12,586 nucleotides of DNA from Stephanodiscus triporus (Eukaryota > Bacillariophyta > Thalassiosirophyceae > Thalassiosirales > Thalassiosiraceae), in NCBI GenBank assembly GCA_036939755.1, contig JALLAZ010001739.1:1-12586 (forward strand), in the 5' to 3' direction. Positions 1 through 9,106 of this stretch are shown here, piece after piece. Every line of letters begins with the position of its first letter. The stretch's first letter is position 1. The notes under the pieces are model-generated. The model did no database searches. It worked only from the letters and a program-made list of their open reading frames with translations, and was not told where the DNA came from. A program made the position numbers and the translations under genes.

Positions 1-490
1 CGCAAAAGAACAGCGGCGAACAAAAAAACCTTCGCACCGCGATTTGTATATTTGCATATCTGTGTAGCGGTCTGAAGAAAACACAGCCTAAGTTTTAGTT
101 ACAACAGACGAGACATTCATTGTGGTGTTCTCTTTTATGCCTGCGCCAATTATTTTTGGATTCCCTTGCCGGCCAACGACAGAATGGAATTAATTGGCTC
201 TGCTAACGCATATCATACGTGGGAACTCAATAGGTATTTACAGACGCCGGACCCCACAACAGACAATAAGAGAGAGAAACAGACAACAACAACATCATCA
301 TCTCACCTCATCATACGATACGATACACCATAATATATTATCATACTTCATCATCATCTTTTCTCTCTTTCATCTTCGGATTTTTCGGAGCCGGCCCCCC
401 GCCCCAGACTCGCAGGCCACCCGATCCCTCGCGCATCATCCGATATATATTATAGTGCATAATATCTTCCATGCAACACGGCGCGGAACG
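1..490 (+). promoter_or_regulatory. Upstream region and probable 5'UTR of the K+ channel gene
   Basis: This stretch has no independent gene that I can recognise. From about 194 it is open in the frame of the channel gene, but the translation there is rich in His, Ile, Arg and Ser, looks like untranslated sequence, and contains no in-frame ATG before 491. AT-rich, TATA-like patches lie near 43-60 and 441-455. Their role as promoter elements is a guess. Confidence 0.35.
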
Positions 491-3010
491 ATGGTGGGAG
501 CCGACGACACGAACGACATCGTCGTCCGCGCCCCCGGACGACGCGACGACCGACATGACCGCCGCCACGATCGGGGCGCGATGACGGCGACGACTCCGAC
601 GTCGACGGCGGACGCCGCCGCCGTCGTCGACGTCCGCGCGGACGGCGACTCCGACTCCGATGTCGTCGTCGTCATCGGCGGCGTCCGGCCCGGCGGCCCG
701 ATCGACGACGGAATGTCGACGACGACGTCGACTCCGACTCCGACTCCGACGGCGAGATCGTCTCGCCCTCCCCCCGACGGATGCGACGAAGAAGACGACG
801 ACGTCGTGGTCGATGCGGGGGGGGAGGATCCGCCAGGCGGGATCGTAGCATCCCCCCCGAGGCCTTCGTCGACGACGGCGACGACTACTGCCGACGCCGC
901 CGCCAAGCGGCGAGGAGGATCCGCGCCGGCTGGGGGAACGACGGCGAAGACGACGACGACGACGACGACGATCGCGACCGCCGTCGACGACGACGACGAC
1001 GGGGAAGAAGGGGGGGAACCGGACGAGTCGGCATTCGGGCCGTTCGAGGACCCGATCGTAGATGTCGGGTGGAATCCCTTCGGGGGAGGGGGAGGGGGAG
1101 GGGCTCGGCTCGACGACGAGCGTGCGGGGGAGGAGGAGGGCGCGTCGTTATTTCGCATCGACGACGACGAAGACTACAATGACGACGGCGTTCCCGCCGG
1201 CGGTGGGACGTCGTCCCTCGACGACGAGGAGGACCTGATCCGCCTCCGCGGCCTGTTCGATTCCGAGTACGACAGGGCCATCGAGGATCAGGAGATATCG
1301 TGGAGGGCGCGGTACGGCGCGACTCGACTGTCGTTCGCGGCGTCCGTGTTGCTCATGCTGTTGTACCTGGGCCTCGGATGCGCGTTCTACCGATCGGAGG
1401 CGGGATGGTCGGTTTCCGACGCCCTCTTCTTCGCGGTGTACACGGTCACGACCGTCGGGTACGGCGGACCTCGTCCGCTCCCGGACACTGCGTCCTTCCA
1501 CGCGTTCACGGGCGTGTACGTCCTCGCGGGGATATCGTTGGTCACGGTCCTGGCCGCGCACACCTGGCAGCTCGTGACGCTCGAGGCGACGAGGATACGC
1601 TCGTCGCCGTGGAGCGGCGGCGGCAGTCGTAGTAAACGAGTTGGACCGGGGGGAGGCGTCGTAGCACGACGGCCGTCGAACGACGATGAATCGTTGACGA
1701 CATCGCAAACGGTGGGGGGGGGGGGAGGGGAAATCGACAGGTACCGTTGTCAGTTCATGAACGAGCTCGAAGACCTCGTGTGCGAGAGGCCCGTCCTTGA
1801 CGCGACCCTTGCGAGGATCAAGGCGTGTCGATTGTACCTTCGTTCGACGAGGTCGGGGAGGGCGATGAGCGTGGCCCTGCCCGTCCTCGGGATGATATTC
1901 CTCGGCGCGGGCGTCGTCGGTACGATCGAGGGTTGGTCCCCCCTCGCGTCGATATACTGGAGCATCGTGACGCTAACGACCGTGGGGTACGGGGATTACG
2001 TGCCCACGAAGAGGTCGTCTGTGTGGTTCTGCACGCTTTTCTTCGTCCCGTCGTCGCTCTTCTTCCTGTCGTTCCTTTTGGCGCACGTCGCCAAATCGTA
2101 CATTCGCCTGCATGCGATACACGTCACTCGATTGGAGAGATGGATGAGACGAGACAACGAGCGCCGTCGAGCCAAGGCCACGCGATCCGAGAAGTCGAGG
2201 CTCGATGCGGATGCGACTGCCGCCGCCGATGCTCAGGACGGCGGCAATGGATCGAGAGGGCGGGAGTCGCCCGACGCATCGCACAAGGCAGAAGACGTGG
2301 AAAGGGGCTTCAAAACGGTCTTCAGTTACAACGTAGACGAGGATTCGACGAAGAGCAGTGGTCTCTTCGGCGATCAAGCTGGTACCATCGACGATCTAAA
2401 CGACAATGATCCGCTATCGTCGGAGAATTCGCCTGCGTTGCGATATAGGGAAAACGTGATCAGGACCAAGGAATCGGCCCCGAACTCTCGCGGTAATCGT
2501 CCGGTCACCTTCGCGGAGGCGCACCGATCGCTGCGTCGACATTCGCGAGCCTCAGGAGGCGAGGGCAGGCAAGACGCCAGCAAGCCATCGCTCGACGTTC
2601 GACTGCGCGTGCAGTCGAGACTCGCGCGTATCATCGCCGAGGAGGTGGCGGGTTATCAAACAGGCGTCGTGATTAAGGGATTAACAGTCAGCCTGACCAT
2701 CGGCTCCCTTCGCGATACGGCGGACAAGTGGAAAATACCTCCGAAGGCTTGGAAGGCGTTCCGGGCGGTCGCCTTCAGATCCTTGCTCTTCGTGGGTGAG
2801 CGCGAGTTGATCGCCGACGGGGGGGACGCGCTCCTGCAGTTGAACGTCATCGAATTTCATCAAATATTCTCCCCCATCCTCGCGGCTTTCGGAGACGGAA
2901 GCTCAATGGAAGCTTGGTTGGTTGCGACGGACATTCTCGCCGATGTGGAGTTGAGAGGTGGGACGAAATACGGCCGAGCAAAGCCCGTCTTCAATGGGAC
3001 ATTAACCTGA
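491..3010 (+). CDS. Two-pore-domain potassium channel (TPK-like)
   Basis: The 839-residue protein is predicted to conduct K+ across a membrane, either plasma membrane or vacuole; the sequence does not say which. Two selectivity filters are seen: TTVGYGG at about residues 320-326 and TTVGYGD at about 496-502. Each is flanked by hydrophobic helices (about 280-301, 338-362, 460-478 and 510-535), giving the TM-pore-TM arrangement twice that defines two-pore K+ channels. The first ~230 residues are low-complexity and acidic, rich in Asp, Thr, Gly and Pro, and built from GAC-type triplet repeats. The loop between the pores has a Gly-rich tract. The C-terminal ~300 residues have no domain I recognise, and no EF-hand is evident. 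The start at 491 is the first in-frame ATG. No intron is needed. The family call is firm; subfamily and ion-regulation details are not. Confidence 0.9.
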   Translation: MVGADDTNDIVVRAPGRRDDRHDRRHDRGAMTATTPTSTADAAAVVDVRADGDSDSDVVVVIGGVRPGGPIDDGMSTTTSTPTPTPTARSSRPPPDGCDEEDDDVVVDAGGEDPPGGIVASPPRPSSTTATTTADAAAKRRGGSAPAGGTTAKTTTTTTTIATAVDDDDDGEEGGEPDESAFGPFEDPIVDVGWNPFGGGGGGGARLDDERAGEEEGASLFRIDDDEDYNDDGVPAGGGTSSLDDEEDLIRLRGLFDSEYDRAIEDQEISWRARYGATRLSFAASVLLMLLYLGLGCAFYRSEAGWSVSDALFFAVYTVTTVGYGGPRPLPDTASFHAFTGVYVLAGISLVTVLAAHTWQLVTLEATRIRSSPWSGGGSRSKRVGPGGGVVARRPSNDDESLTTSQTVGGGGGEIDRYRCQFMNELEDLVCERPVLDATLARIKACRLYLRSTRSGRAMSVALPVLGMIFLGAGVVGTIEGWSPLASIYWSIVTLTTVGYGDYVPTKRSSVWFCTLFFVPSSLFFLSFLLAHVAKSYIRLHAIHVTRLERWMRRDNERRRAKATRSEKSRLDADATAAADAQDGGNGSRGRESPDASHKAEDVERGFKTVFSYNVDEDSTKSSGLFGDQAGTIDDLNDNDPLSSENSPALRYRENVIRTKESAPNSRGNRPVTFAEAHRSLRRHSRASGGEGRQDASKPSLDVRLRVQSRLARIIAEEVAGYQTGVVIKGLTVSLTIGSLRDTADKWKIPPKAWKAFRAVAFRSLLFVGERELIADGGDALLQLNVIEFHQIFSPILAAFGDGSSMEAWLVATDILADVELRGGTKYGRAKPVFNGTLT
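949..970 (+). repeat. Triplet repeat (ACG)n in the channel CDS
   Basis: A near-perfect GAC/ACG tract that the channel frame reads as ACG, giving seven consecutive threonines in the N-terminal low-complexity region. Confidence 0.85.
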
Positions 3011-3508
3011 CGATTCACCCCCCGGTGCGTGAGAGATCGTGCGGAGGCTCTCCACTTGGAATTCTTAATCATGTTGTCTAATTAAAGATCCCCTTTCAAT
3101 AGACACAACAGTGAACTTCACTAACAGCGGAGGAGGAGCAACTGCATGGCACCGAGACAAATGAGCCTTATTTGTTACATCATTCACACAAGGTACCACC
3201 TCTCGCAAGGAGGATTCTTTTATTATTGCTAAAAATCACACTGCTTCAATTAGTTGCTACCAGCATGCCTCTGAATCTGACAATACCATAAGGGTGTTCA
3301 TTACTTTGTCACGGGCATCATGGGTACACCAAAAATGATAAAAATACTATTGACATTATAATAGCAAAGCATTGTGCTCCTAGAAACCCTCTACAAACAT
3401 TTGCTCCTCGATCCTCTATTTTCCTATCCGCGACGTGCTAACGCATGCAACACCTCCAAAGAGCCCGCCGGGGGTGGGTGGGTTAATTTTAATTGGAGAA
3501 GTTAATCA
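3011..3508. other. Convergent AT-rich spacer, no gene seen
   Basis: This lies between the stop codons of the K+ channel (+) and the glutaminyl-tRNA synthetase (-), so it should hold both 3'UTRs. It is clearly richer in A and T than the flanking exons. I see no tRNA, ORF with family features, or repeat of note. Confidence 0.6.
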
Positions 3509-6500
3509 TCACCCTATCATACAATTCCTCAACGAGGTAGCTTTGACAGGTCCGTCGCTTGTCAATATCTTCCTAACAACAGCATTATTATCCTCGTCAA
3601 GATACGTCGCTTCTCCATTCTCGTTGACTCGCAACCGCGCCTTAACCCGATCCCAAACCTTTAACGCACCCTTGCTCTTGAGCATGGCATCTGGCTCGCA
3701 CGGCTCCATATCCTCGAAAGACAGGAGCTCTCCGTTCGGCACCGAGGCGGGCACGTCCAATAGCTGTACAATTTCATCGTCCCCCTCCTTCCCGTCGCTC
3801 GCCGCCAATAGCATGGCCGTGCTCTCTATGCCCCTCATCTTGGCCGGTTTCAGGTTGGTTATGCAAACGACTTTCCGGTCGACGAGATCGTCGTACGGTA
3901 TCTTCCCCGCGAGACCGGCCACGACCGTCCGAGGCTCCTGCGGACGTCCTTGTTCGTCGACGTCCCCGCAATCGAGCTTACAGACAATCAAGGACTCGGC
4001 CTCCGGGTGCGGACCGGCCTCGAGGATCGTCCCGACGCGAAGGGCGATACGACGAGCGTCATTGAGTGCGGGAGCCAGACCTCCACCGCCACCACCGCCG
4101 CTTTTATGCTTGCCGTGGTCTTTTAGTTCGTTCGTCGGCTGGTGGACCTTTTTATCGCTCCCGCTCTCCGTCGATGATGCTGCGTTCCACGTATCTTTCA
4201 GGGTCACGACACGGTTGAATATCAGATCGCTCTCGGTAGACGAAGAATCCAACGCATAGTAGCCATTTCTCTCGAATTGATACGCGAGGTCAGCATGGTA
4301 CAGCTTGTCAGCGCTCTTTCCTGCATCACCATCGCGAATTCGCGCGATCATGCCCAGGGCGTCGGTCGCCACAGACGGCTCCACGACCACGTCCTCGACG
4401 ACCTTCAGTGAGTCTGCGTTGATGTCGGCGGTGAAGTCGCCGCTCTCCCTCCCCGGCTCCTCCGCGACGAACAGCCGATCGTACTGCATCACTCGACACC
4501 GCGCGCACGTCGACGCCTCGACCCACTGCACGATGCCCTTCACGCGCGCCTCGCCCTCCGGCGTCGCACCCGCCCTCGTCTCCGGGAACACTGTGCAAAG
4601 AAGCTCCGACGGCTCGTCCGTCGTCGCGTCGCGCACCACCCCGTCGCACCGGATCACGTAGGCGTACTTGAGACGTACTTTCCCGCCCGGGAGGAGCCGC
4701 TTGAATCCCGCGGGCGGGACGCCGCCGTTGGATCGACCCTCCGGCCCGTCGAGGTCGAAGAAGTCGGACCGCTCGATATACGCGGATCCACCGAACGGCA
4801 CGACGCGATGCCCAAGGTCGGGACGCTTCGGATGTCGCGGCACCTCGAAGTCCTCCAGGGACATCCCCCCTGTTATTGGAGGATATTACGTCGTCGTAGT
4901 CAGCGGGCGCAAAAAGAACAAAACGAACACATGCACGAACGAACTAACCATCCCAATTCGTCAATGTCACCCTCAACGGGTTCAATATCGCGAACGCACG
5001 CGGACAATCCTCGTCCAATACCTCCCGTGCGCAGTCCTCGAGTATACCGAAGTCGATGTTCGAATCGCTCTTGCTTATTCCCATCCGCTCGCAGAACAGA
5101 CGTATCGCCGAGGGGGGGAAGCCGCGTCGGCGTATACCCGAGATGGTGGGCATGCGCGGATCGTCCCATCCGTCGACGTGCTTCTCCTCGACGAGCTTGA
5201 TCAATTTCCGCTTGGACAGGACGGTGTATCTGGGACGAAACAAAATTGTCGGGAGAAATTTTCGAGGGACGATGAGGTGCGCGGCGTTGGGGAGGATGAC
5301 ATAGAGGGGGACGAGACCCAATCTCTCTCCCCTCGCAATACGCGTCCCCCCCGTCCCCCCTCCGTAACAACATTCATATATAATACACGCAAGCGAAAAA
5401 CGAACGGGGAAAAAAAGGAAAAAGTCGGATAAAAACGAAAAAACGAAAACCCTCACTTCAGATTCAACCTGCTGAACTCGATCTGCCTCGGCACGCAATC
5501 GACGAATCCCCCCTCCTTCATCCTCGCAGCGACCCAATCGTACAGCGGACGATGGTCCTCGAACTCGAGCGTGCACAGCGAGTGCGTCACGCCCTCGATC
5601 GCGTCGGCGATCGGGTGGCTGTAGTCGTACATGGGATACACGCACCACTCGTCGCCGGTGGCCTGGTGACGCTCGTGCTTGATGCGGTATATGACCGGAT
5701 CGCGCATGTTCAGGTTCGGCGACGACATGTCGATCTTGGCCCGGAGCGTGTACCTCCCGTCGGGGTACAGGCCGGCCCTCATCCCCTCGAACAGGGACAG
5801 GCTCTCGGACGTAGGACGATGCCGGTGCGGGCTGTCCCTCCCCGGCACGGTCAGCGTGCCTCGATATTCCCTCGTCTCGTCGGCCGTCAGCTCGTCGACG
5901 TACGCGTCGCCCCGCCCGATGAGGTAAACGGCCGCGTCGTACATGAGGGAGAAGTAGTCGGACGTCTTCCTCACCCTGCCGTGCCACGGTCCCGACTCCT
6001 CCTCCCCCTCCCCCCCCCCCTCCCCGTCGATCGTCCCGCCCCCCGCCTCCCCTCCGTCGTCGTCGTCGTCGTCGTCGGCCGTCCCACGCTGCATCCACCT
6101 GACGTCCTCGAGTATCCCCCGAACGTACTCCTCGTCCTCCTTGCTCGGGTTGGTGTCGTCGAGCCTCATGTGACACCGTCCGCCATGCCACGAACGTGCC
6201 ACCGCGAAGTTGAAGGACGACGCCTTGGCGTGACCGAGGTGGAGGTACCCGTTCGGCTCGGGGGGGAAGCGCGTGATTATCGGTCCCCCCCGAGACCCCG
6301 TCGTCGTCGTCGTCGTCGTCGTCGGTACGTCGTCGTCGTCGACATTGTCGTCGACGTCGAAGGATCCTCCGGATATCGAAGGACCGGCGGTCCGACGGAT
6401 GATCTTGGTCACGAAGTTGGGGGCGTAGGCGAGTCCGACGACGTAGAGGACGGCGGGGGGGGGTGGGGACGACGGATAAGACGACGACGACGACGAGAAC

Positions 6501-6670
6501 GAAGACGACGACAGGAGGAGGAGGAGGAGGAGGAACGACGCGACGGCGACGACGACAACGACGACGGAGTCGGCGGCGCGGATCGGGAGCATCATCGCGC
6601 GTCGTCGTCGGGATGGTCGTCGGGAATGGGCGCCGTCGCGGCGGCGGGGCGGTGTTGGAACGAGGCCCAT
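3509..6670 (-). CDS. Glutaminyl-tRNA synthetase with C-terminal EMAPII-type tRNA-binding domain
   Basis: This class I synthetase charges tRNA-Gln with glutamine. Proposed exons are 6670-5457, 5229-4949 and 4869-3509; joined they give 2856 nt, in frame, 951 residues. The class I HIGH motif appears as HLGH (134-137) inside [16 protein letters not shown], the eukaryotic GlnRS signature. The KMSKS motif appears as VLSKR (408-412), just after the first splice junction. The GlnRS segments [13 protein letters not shown] and [10 protein letters not shown] support Gln rather than Glu specificity. The anticodon-binding region starts in exon 3 ([15 protein letters not shown]). A Gly-rich linker leads to an EMAPII/Arc1p-like domain at about 768-951. 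The usual eukaryotic N-terminal GlnRS domain is absent; instead there is a hydrophobic V/L/S-rich stretch. An acidic insert sits at about 187-217. The start is uncertain: 6670, or the ATGs at 6595/6592 (926 or 925 residues). Confidence 0.9.
4870..4948 (-). other. Intron 2 of the GlnRS gene (79 bp)
   Basis: On the minus strand it begins GTTAGT and ends ACAG. Splicing joins ...NWDG to GMSLEDFEV in frame (phase 1). The upstream frame otherwise hits a stop inside the donor (GGT TAG), and the junction falls within continuous GlnRS homology. Confidence 0.85.
5230..5456 (-). other. Intron 1 of the GlnRS gene (227 bp)
   Basis: On the minus strand it begins GTGAGG and ends with a T-rich tract and CCCAG. 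Splicing gives [14 protein letters not shown], which restores the GlnRS sequence through the KMSKS-like loop (phase 2). Without splicing the frame stops right after RLNLK. Confidence 0.88.
6299..6324 (-). repeat. Triplet repeat coding poly-Thr in GlnRS
   Basis: A CGT/ACG triplet tract, read on the minus strand as eight threonines between the start of the conserved GlnRS region and the HLGH motif. It lies where family members normally have a short linker. Confidence 0.8.
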
Positions 6671-6722
6671 AATATCGTCGCTCTTTTTTTTTTGTCTTAA
6701 GTTTTTTTTTTTTTTTTTTTAG

Positions 6723-6724
6723 NN
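6723..6724. other. Assembly gap (two N)
   Basis: Two undetermined bases directly follow a run of 18 or more T and an AG. The gene fragment to the right starts mid-protein, so the true gap is probably longer than two bases. Confidence 0.9.
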
Positions 6725-7632
6725 ACGACGACGACTACTGCGGCCGTACTACTGGCGGACGACGGCCACGTCAATCTCTTCCCCGAGGCGAGGGACGCCG
6801 AGCTGGACCTCGCGCTCGGCGGCGTCGGGCGTCGGACGAAGACGCCGTCGTCGTTGCCGGACGTTCCCCTCGGGGGAGATGAGGCCGCTAGGCGAAGGTC
6901 GGGGGATGTCCCGTTCTACATGCGCCACGGCGGGGGGGGGGGAATACGTCGATACGGGCGGATCGTCGTTCCGTCTGGGAGACAACGCCCGTCGATGGAA
7001 AGGGGGGGGGGATGCGTCGTCTCCTTCGCGGCAGCGGACGTAATCACCGGCGGAATAACGAGGGATCAGTACGCGAGGAGGGAGGACGATAGGAAGGGGA
7101 GGATGGATCCCATGAGCTCGTTCGTCGTTAGGTCTTCTCCTTCCCATCCTCCCCCCCCCGTGAGGAATATTGGAATTGCCGACGATGAAGTCGTCGTCGC
7201 GACGCGACGCACCCGTCGTCGCGATGACGACGACGATGGCGATGCGGACGAAGATCGGAGGAGGAGACGTCGGGAGGAGGAGGAGTCGCGGACGTCGAGA
7301 TGCGAGGGGGGTCGCTCCTCGGACGAACGTCGCGGGAGGAGGAAGTGCGAAGGAAACGTTCGAGGGAATACCGACGCCGCGGGTCGAATTCTCCTCGCGA
7401 CGGCAGCGCCGACTGCGACGGAGGCGATGCCGATGATGGCGGAAGGTTTCAATCGAATGTGGATGATCTGGAAGAGCTGAGGAAGAGACGGCATGCGCGC
7501 GAGGCGAAGGAGATGGCGCGTGAGCGGCGGATTATCTTCCCCCAGAGTGCAATCACCAATACCGTCCATCGCAGCAATGTCAGAGAAGGAAAATATCAAG
7601 ATCAGTTCAATCCAACACTGAGCAGAAACTAA
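6725..7632 (+). CDS. LENG1-like protein, 3' portion (5' end missing at gap)
   Basis: A partial gene. From 6725 the + frame reads a mid-protein segment containing DDGHVNLFPEARDAEL, then DVPFYMRH and RKGRMDPMSSFV. These resemble the conserved order in LENG1 family proteins, which have a GHINLF-like motif, a P-W-Y-like motif and an LDPM-like motif. The end, 7300-7632 in a different + frame, contains DDLEELRKRRHAREAKEMARERR and finishes REGKYQDQFNPTLSRN, close to the YNSQFNPxLAR ending I recall from LENG1. The N-terminal CIR_N domain expected in this family is not present and would lie in the gap. Family members are nuclear and linked to splicing or co-repression, so function is inferred only. 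The frame change between about 7160 and 7460 needs an intron or a sequencing indel. A GTGAGG donor candidate is at 7160, and a G-run at 7306-7311 could be undercalled. Confidence 0.6.
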
Positions 7633-7915
7633 GAATTTATATTACTCCTTTAATTAACACCCGGATGGATATCTAAACTTGTATTATCTTAGTAACTATC
7701 ACCCTTACACTAGATGTGGCTCATTCGTCGTTTATGTAGTTGCACATGGAAAGTCTGTTGTTACACATCAGTTCCATCATCTCCGTGAACACTTCAATTT
7801 GCGATGGACTCTAAATACTGACATGTAAAATGGCCATCGCCTCTCGTCCGAGATTTTTACAGGGTTGATACATATTTTCATAATCCATTCAGTAATTCCT
7901 CGGCACCGCTTTAGT
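7633..7915. other. Convergent spacer between LENG1-like and methyltransferase genes
   Basis: 283 bp of AT-richer sequence between two stop codons facing each other. It probably holds both 3'UTRs. I see no gene in it. Confidence 0.55.
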
Positions 7916-9106
7916 TTAATGCCCCCTAGTAATGTATATCTCGATCTGCCTCCTCTCTTCCGACCAGACTTTTTCCACGCCTCCGACGTGATCCATCTTC
8001 GTCATCTCGTCCAAGAATCCGTCTATTCCGTCGGCAACCCTCCTCTCCATGCTCGATACCACCAGGCATCGCGGATTGACCCTGAGCAGCTCGTTGATCG
8101 TTTCGTTCAACAGACGCCAGCTGCCTCGAAGAGAGGGGAAGATAAACAAAGCCCGGCCCGTTAGGATGGGCTCGCCTGATGACCCGCCAAAAAAAAACAC
8201 ACAATCAACGATGAGGGAACAAACGCACCTCTTTCCGTACAGCGGCTCGTAAACGCAATCGCAATTGACGACCACGTCGAACCCTGTTCCCTCCCGACCG
8301 AGACTCGCGAGGAGGCGATTTACTCCGTCGCGCGACCAGCTTAGGGGCATCGCCCGTATCATCGCGCGTCGTCGTGGCGATTCGCCGCGGTCGCCGTCTT
8401 CTCCATCTCGCGTCGTTCCGTCGTCGTCGTCGTCATCGTCGTCGGACAACGACGACGGCCGTCTCCGTCGCTCAAAATTGACCGCGACGTTCCTCTCCAA
8501 CTGCGACAGTATGTCCGCCTGGTCGGTCAGGACCACGTCGCACCCGAGGAGGTGCAGGATCATCCCGGGCACGCCGAGGCCGCATCCCAACTCCAGGACA
8601 GACGTCGTTGTCTTCTTCGTCGTCGTCGTCGTCGCTCCGACGTCATCGTCATCGCGACCGCCCATAGCGATCTTCGCTGTTGGCGTCCAGACGATGACAT
8701 CGTCGTTCGGTCGACCGCGTTCGTCGTGCGATGTCGTCGATCCGGGAAGGCGACCGGAGAGGTATTGGACCGCGCGTATCGCCGCCGCCCAAAGCCTCGT
8801 GCCGGCCCACGTCGCGCCATCGAACAGCGGGGCGAGGTCGTCCTCTTCCAGCAAAGTCGATAGGACGACCTTGCGGAGCCGCCTCTTTCGCCTCGTATTC
8901 CTCATACTCCCCTCGTCGTCGTCGTCGTCGTCGTCGTCGTCATCGTCGTCGTATATCCCAGGCCAGCTGAAGCTAATGGACTCTTCCAACCGGCTCGACG
9001 GATTCCTCGTCGACTCGAAGCTTATGTAGGCCTCGCAGGAGTCGACGCTCTCGTCGTCTCCGTCGTCCAAGGAGTCGCATTCGTCCTCGTAGTCGTTGTC
9101 CTTCAT
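7916..9106 (-). CDS. METTL21-like protein (lysine) methyltransferase, Methyltransf_16 type
   Basis: Predicted S-adenosylmethionine-dependent methyltransferase, most likely acting on lysine of a protein. SAM-binding motif I is VLELGCGLGVPG (from residue 170), followed by the acidic post-I segment CDVVLTD. The motif NCDCVYEPLY (281-290) corresponds to the D-x-x-Y region conserved in METTL21/FAM86 relatives. TRLWAAAIRAVQYL precedes the core, as is usual in the family. The N-terminus is acidic, with 12 consecutive Asp at 53-64, and another Asp run is inserted near 222-229. The start at 9106 is an ATG. One intron (8121-8228) is inferred; splicing yields YGKSWRLLNETINELL and 360 residues, against 396 if retained. 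It is divergent from the hydroxylase gene, 178 bp apart. The substrate cannot be told from sequence; a related small-molecule methyltransferase is less likely. Confidence 0.82.
   Translation of the reverse strand: MKDNDYEDECDSLDDGDDESVDSCEAYISFESTRNPSSRLEESISFSWPGIYDDDDDDDDDDDDEGSMRNTRRKRRLRKVVLSTLLEEDDLAPLFDGATWAGTRLWAAAIRAVQYLSGRLPGSTTSHDERGRPNDDVIVWTPTAKIAMGGRDDDDVGATTTTTKKTTTSVLELGCGLGVPGMILHLLGCDVVLTDQADILSQLERNVAVNFERRRRPSSLSDDDDDDDDGTTRDGEDGDRGESPRRRAMIRAMPLSWSRDGVNRLLASLGREGTGFDVVVNCDCVYEPLYGKRCVCSLIVDCVFFFGGSSGEPILTGRALFIFPSLRGSWRLLNETINELLRVNPRCLVVSSMERRVADGIDGFLDEMTKMDHVGGVEKVWSEERRQIEIYITRGH
8121..8228 (-). other. Frame-neutral intron of the methyltransferase gene (108 bp)
   Basis: On the minus strand it begins GTGCGT and ends GCAG. 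Its length is exactly 36 codons and it contains no in-frame stop, so the unspliced message still encodes a full-length protein. Removal joins AAG AG to C TGG and restores the family-like sequence YGKSWRLLNE. The insert it would encode is hydrophobic and Cys-rich and interrupts a conserved segment. Confidence 0.8.
8914..8951 (-). repeat. Triplet repeat coding poly-Asp in the methyltransferase
   Basis: A CGTCGT tract read on the minus strand as GAC codons, giving 12 Asp in a row at residues 53-64. One CAT interrupts it on the plus strand (GAT on the coding strand). Confidence 0.85.

Noticed and set aside
194..490. In-frame extension of the K+ channel ORF upstream of 491
   Set aside because: It starts with TTG, has no ATG, and its composition is unlike the coding sequence; a eukaryotic gene would start at the ATG at 491.
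436..1158. Long minus-strand frame opposite the channel N-terminus
   Set aside because: It is Ser/Pro/Val low complexity that mirrors the GAC repeats on the coding strand; no motif.
3011..3508. Small gene or non-coding RNA in the convergent spacer
   Set aside because: No open frame with features, no stable fold noticed; consistent with 3'UTR sequence.
5552..6700. 382-codon plus-strand frame opposite GlnRS exon 1
   Set aside because: The opposite strand carries clear GlnRS motifs in order; this frame is Arg/Val-rich shadow sequence.
7066..7599. Minus-strand 177-codon frame opposite the LENG1-like gene
   Set aside because: Ser/Arg low complexity without motifs, while the plus strand has LENG1-like motifs up to the stop.
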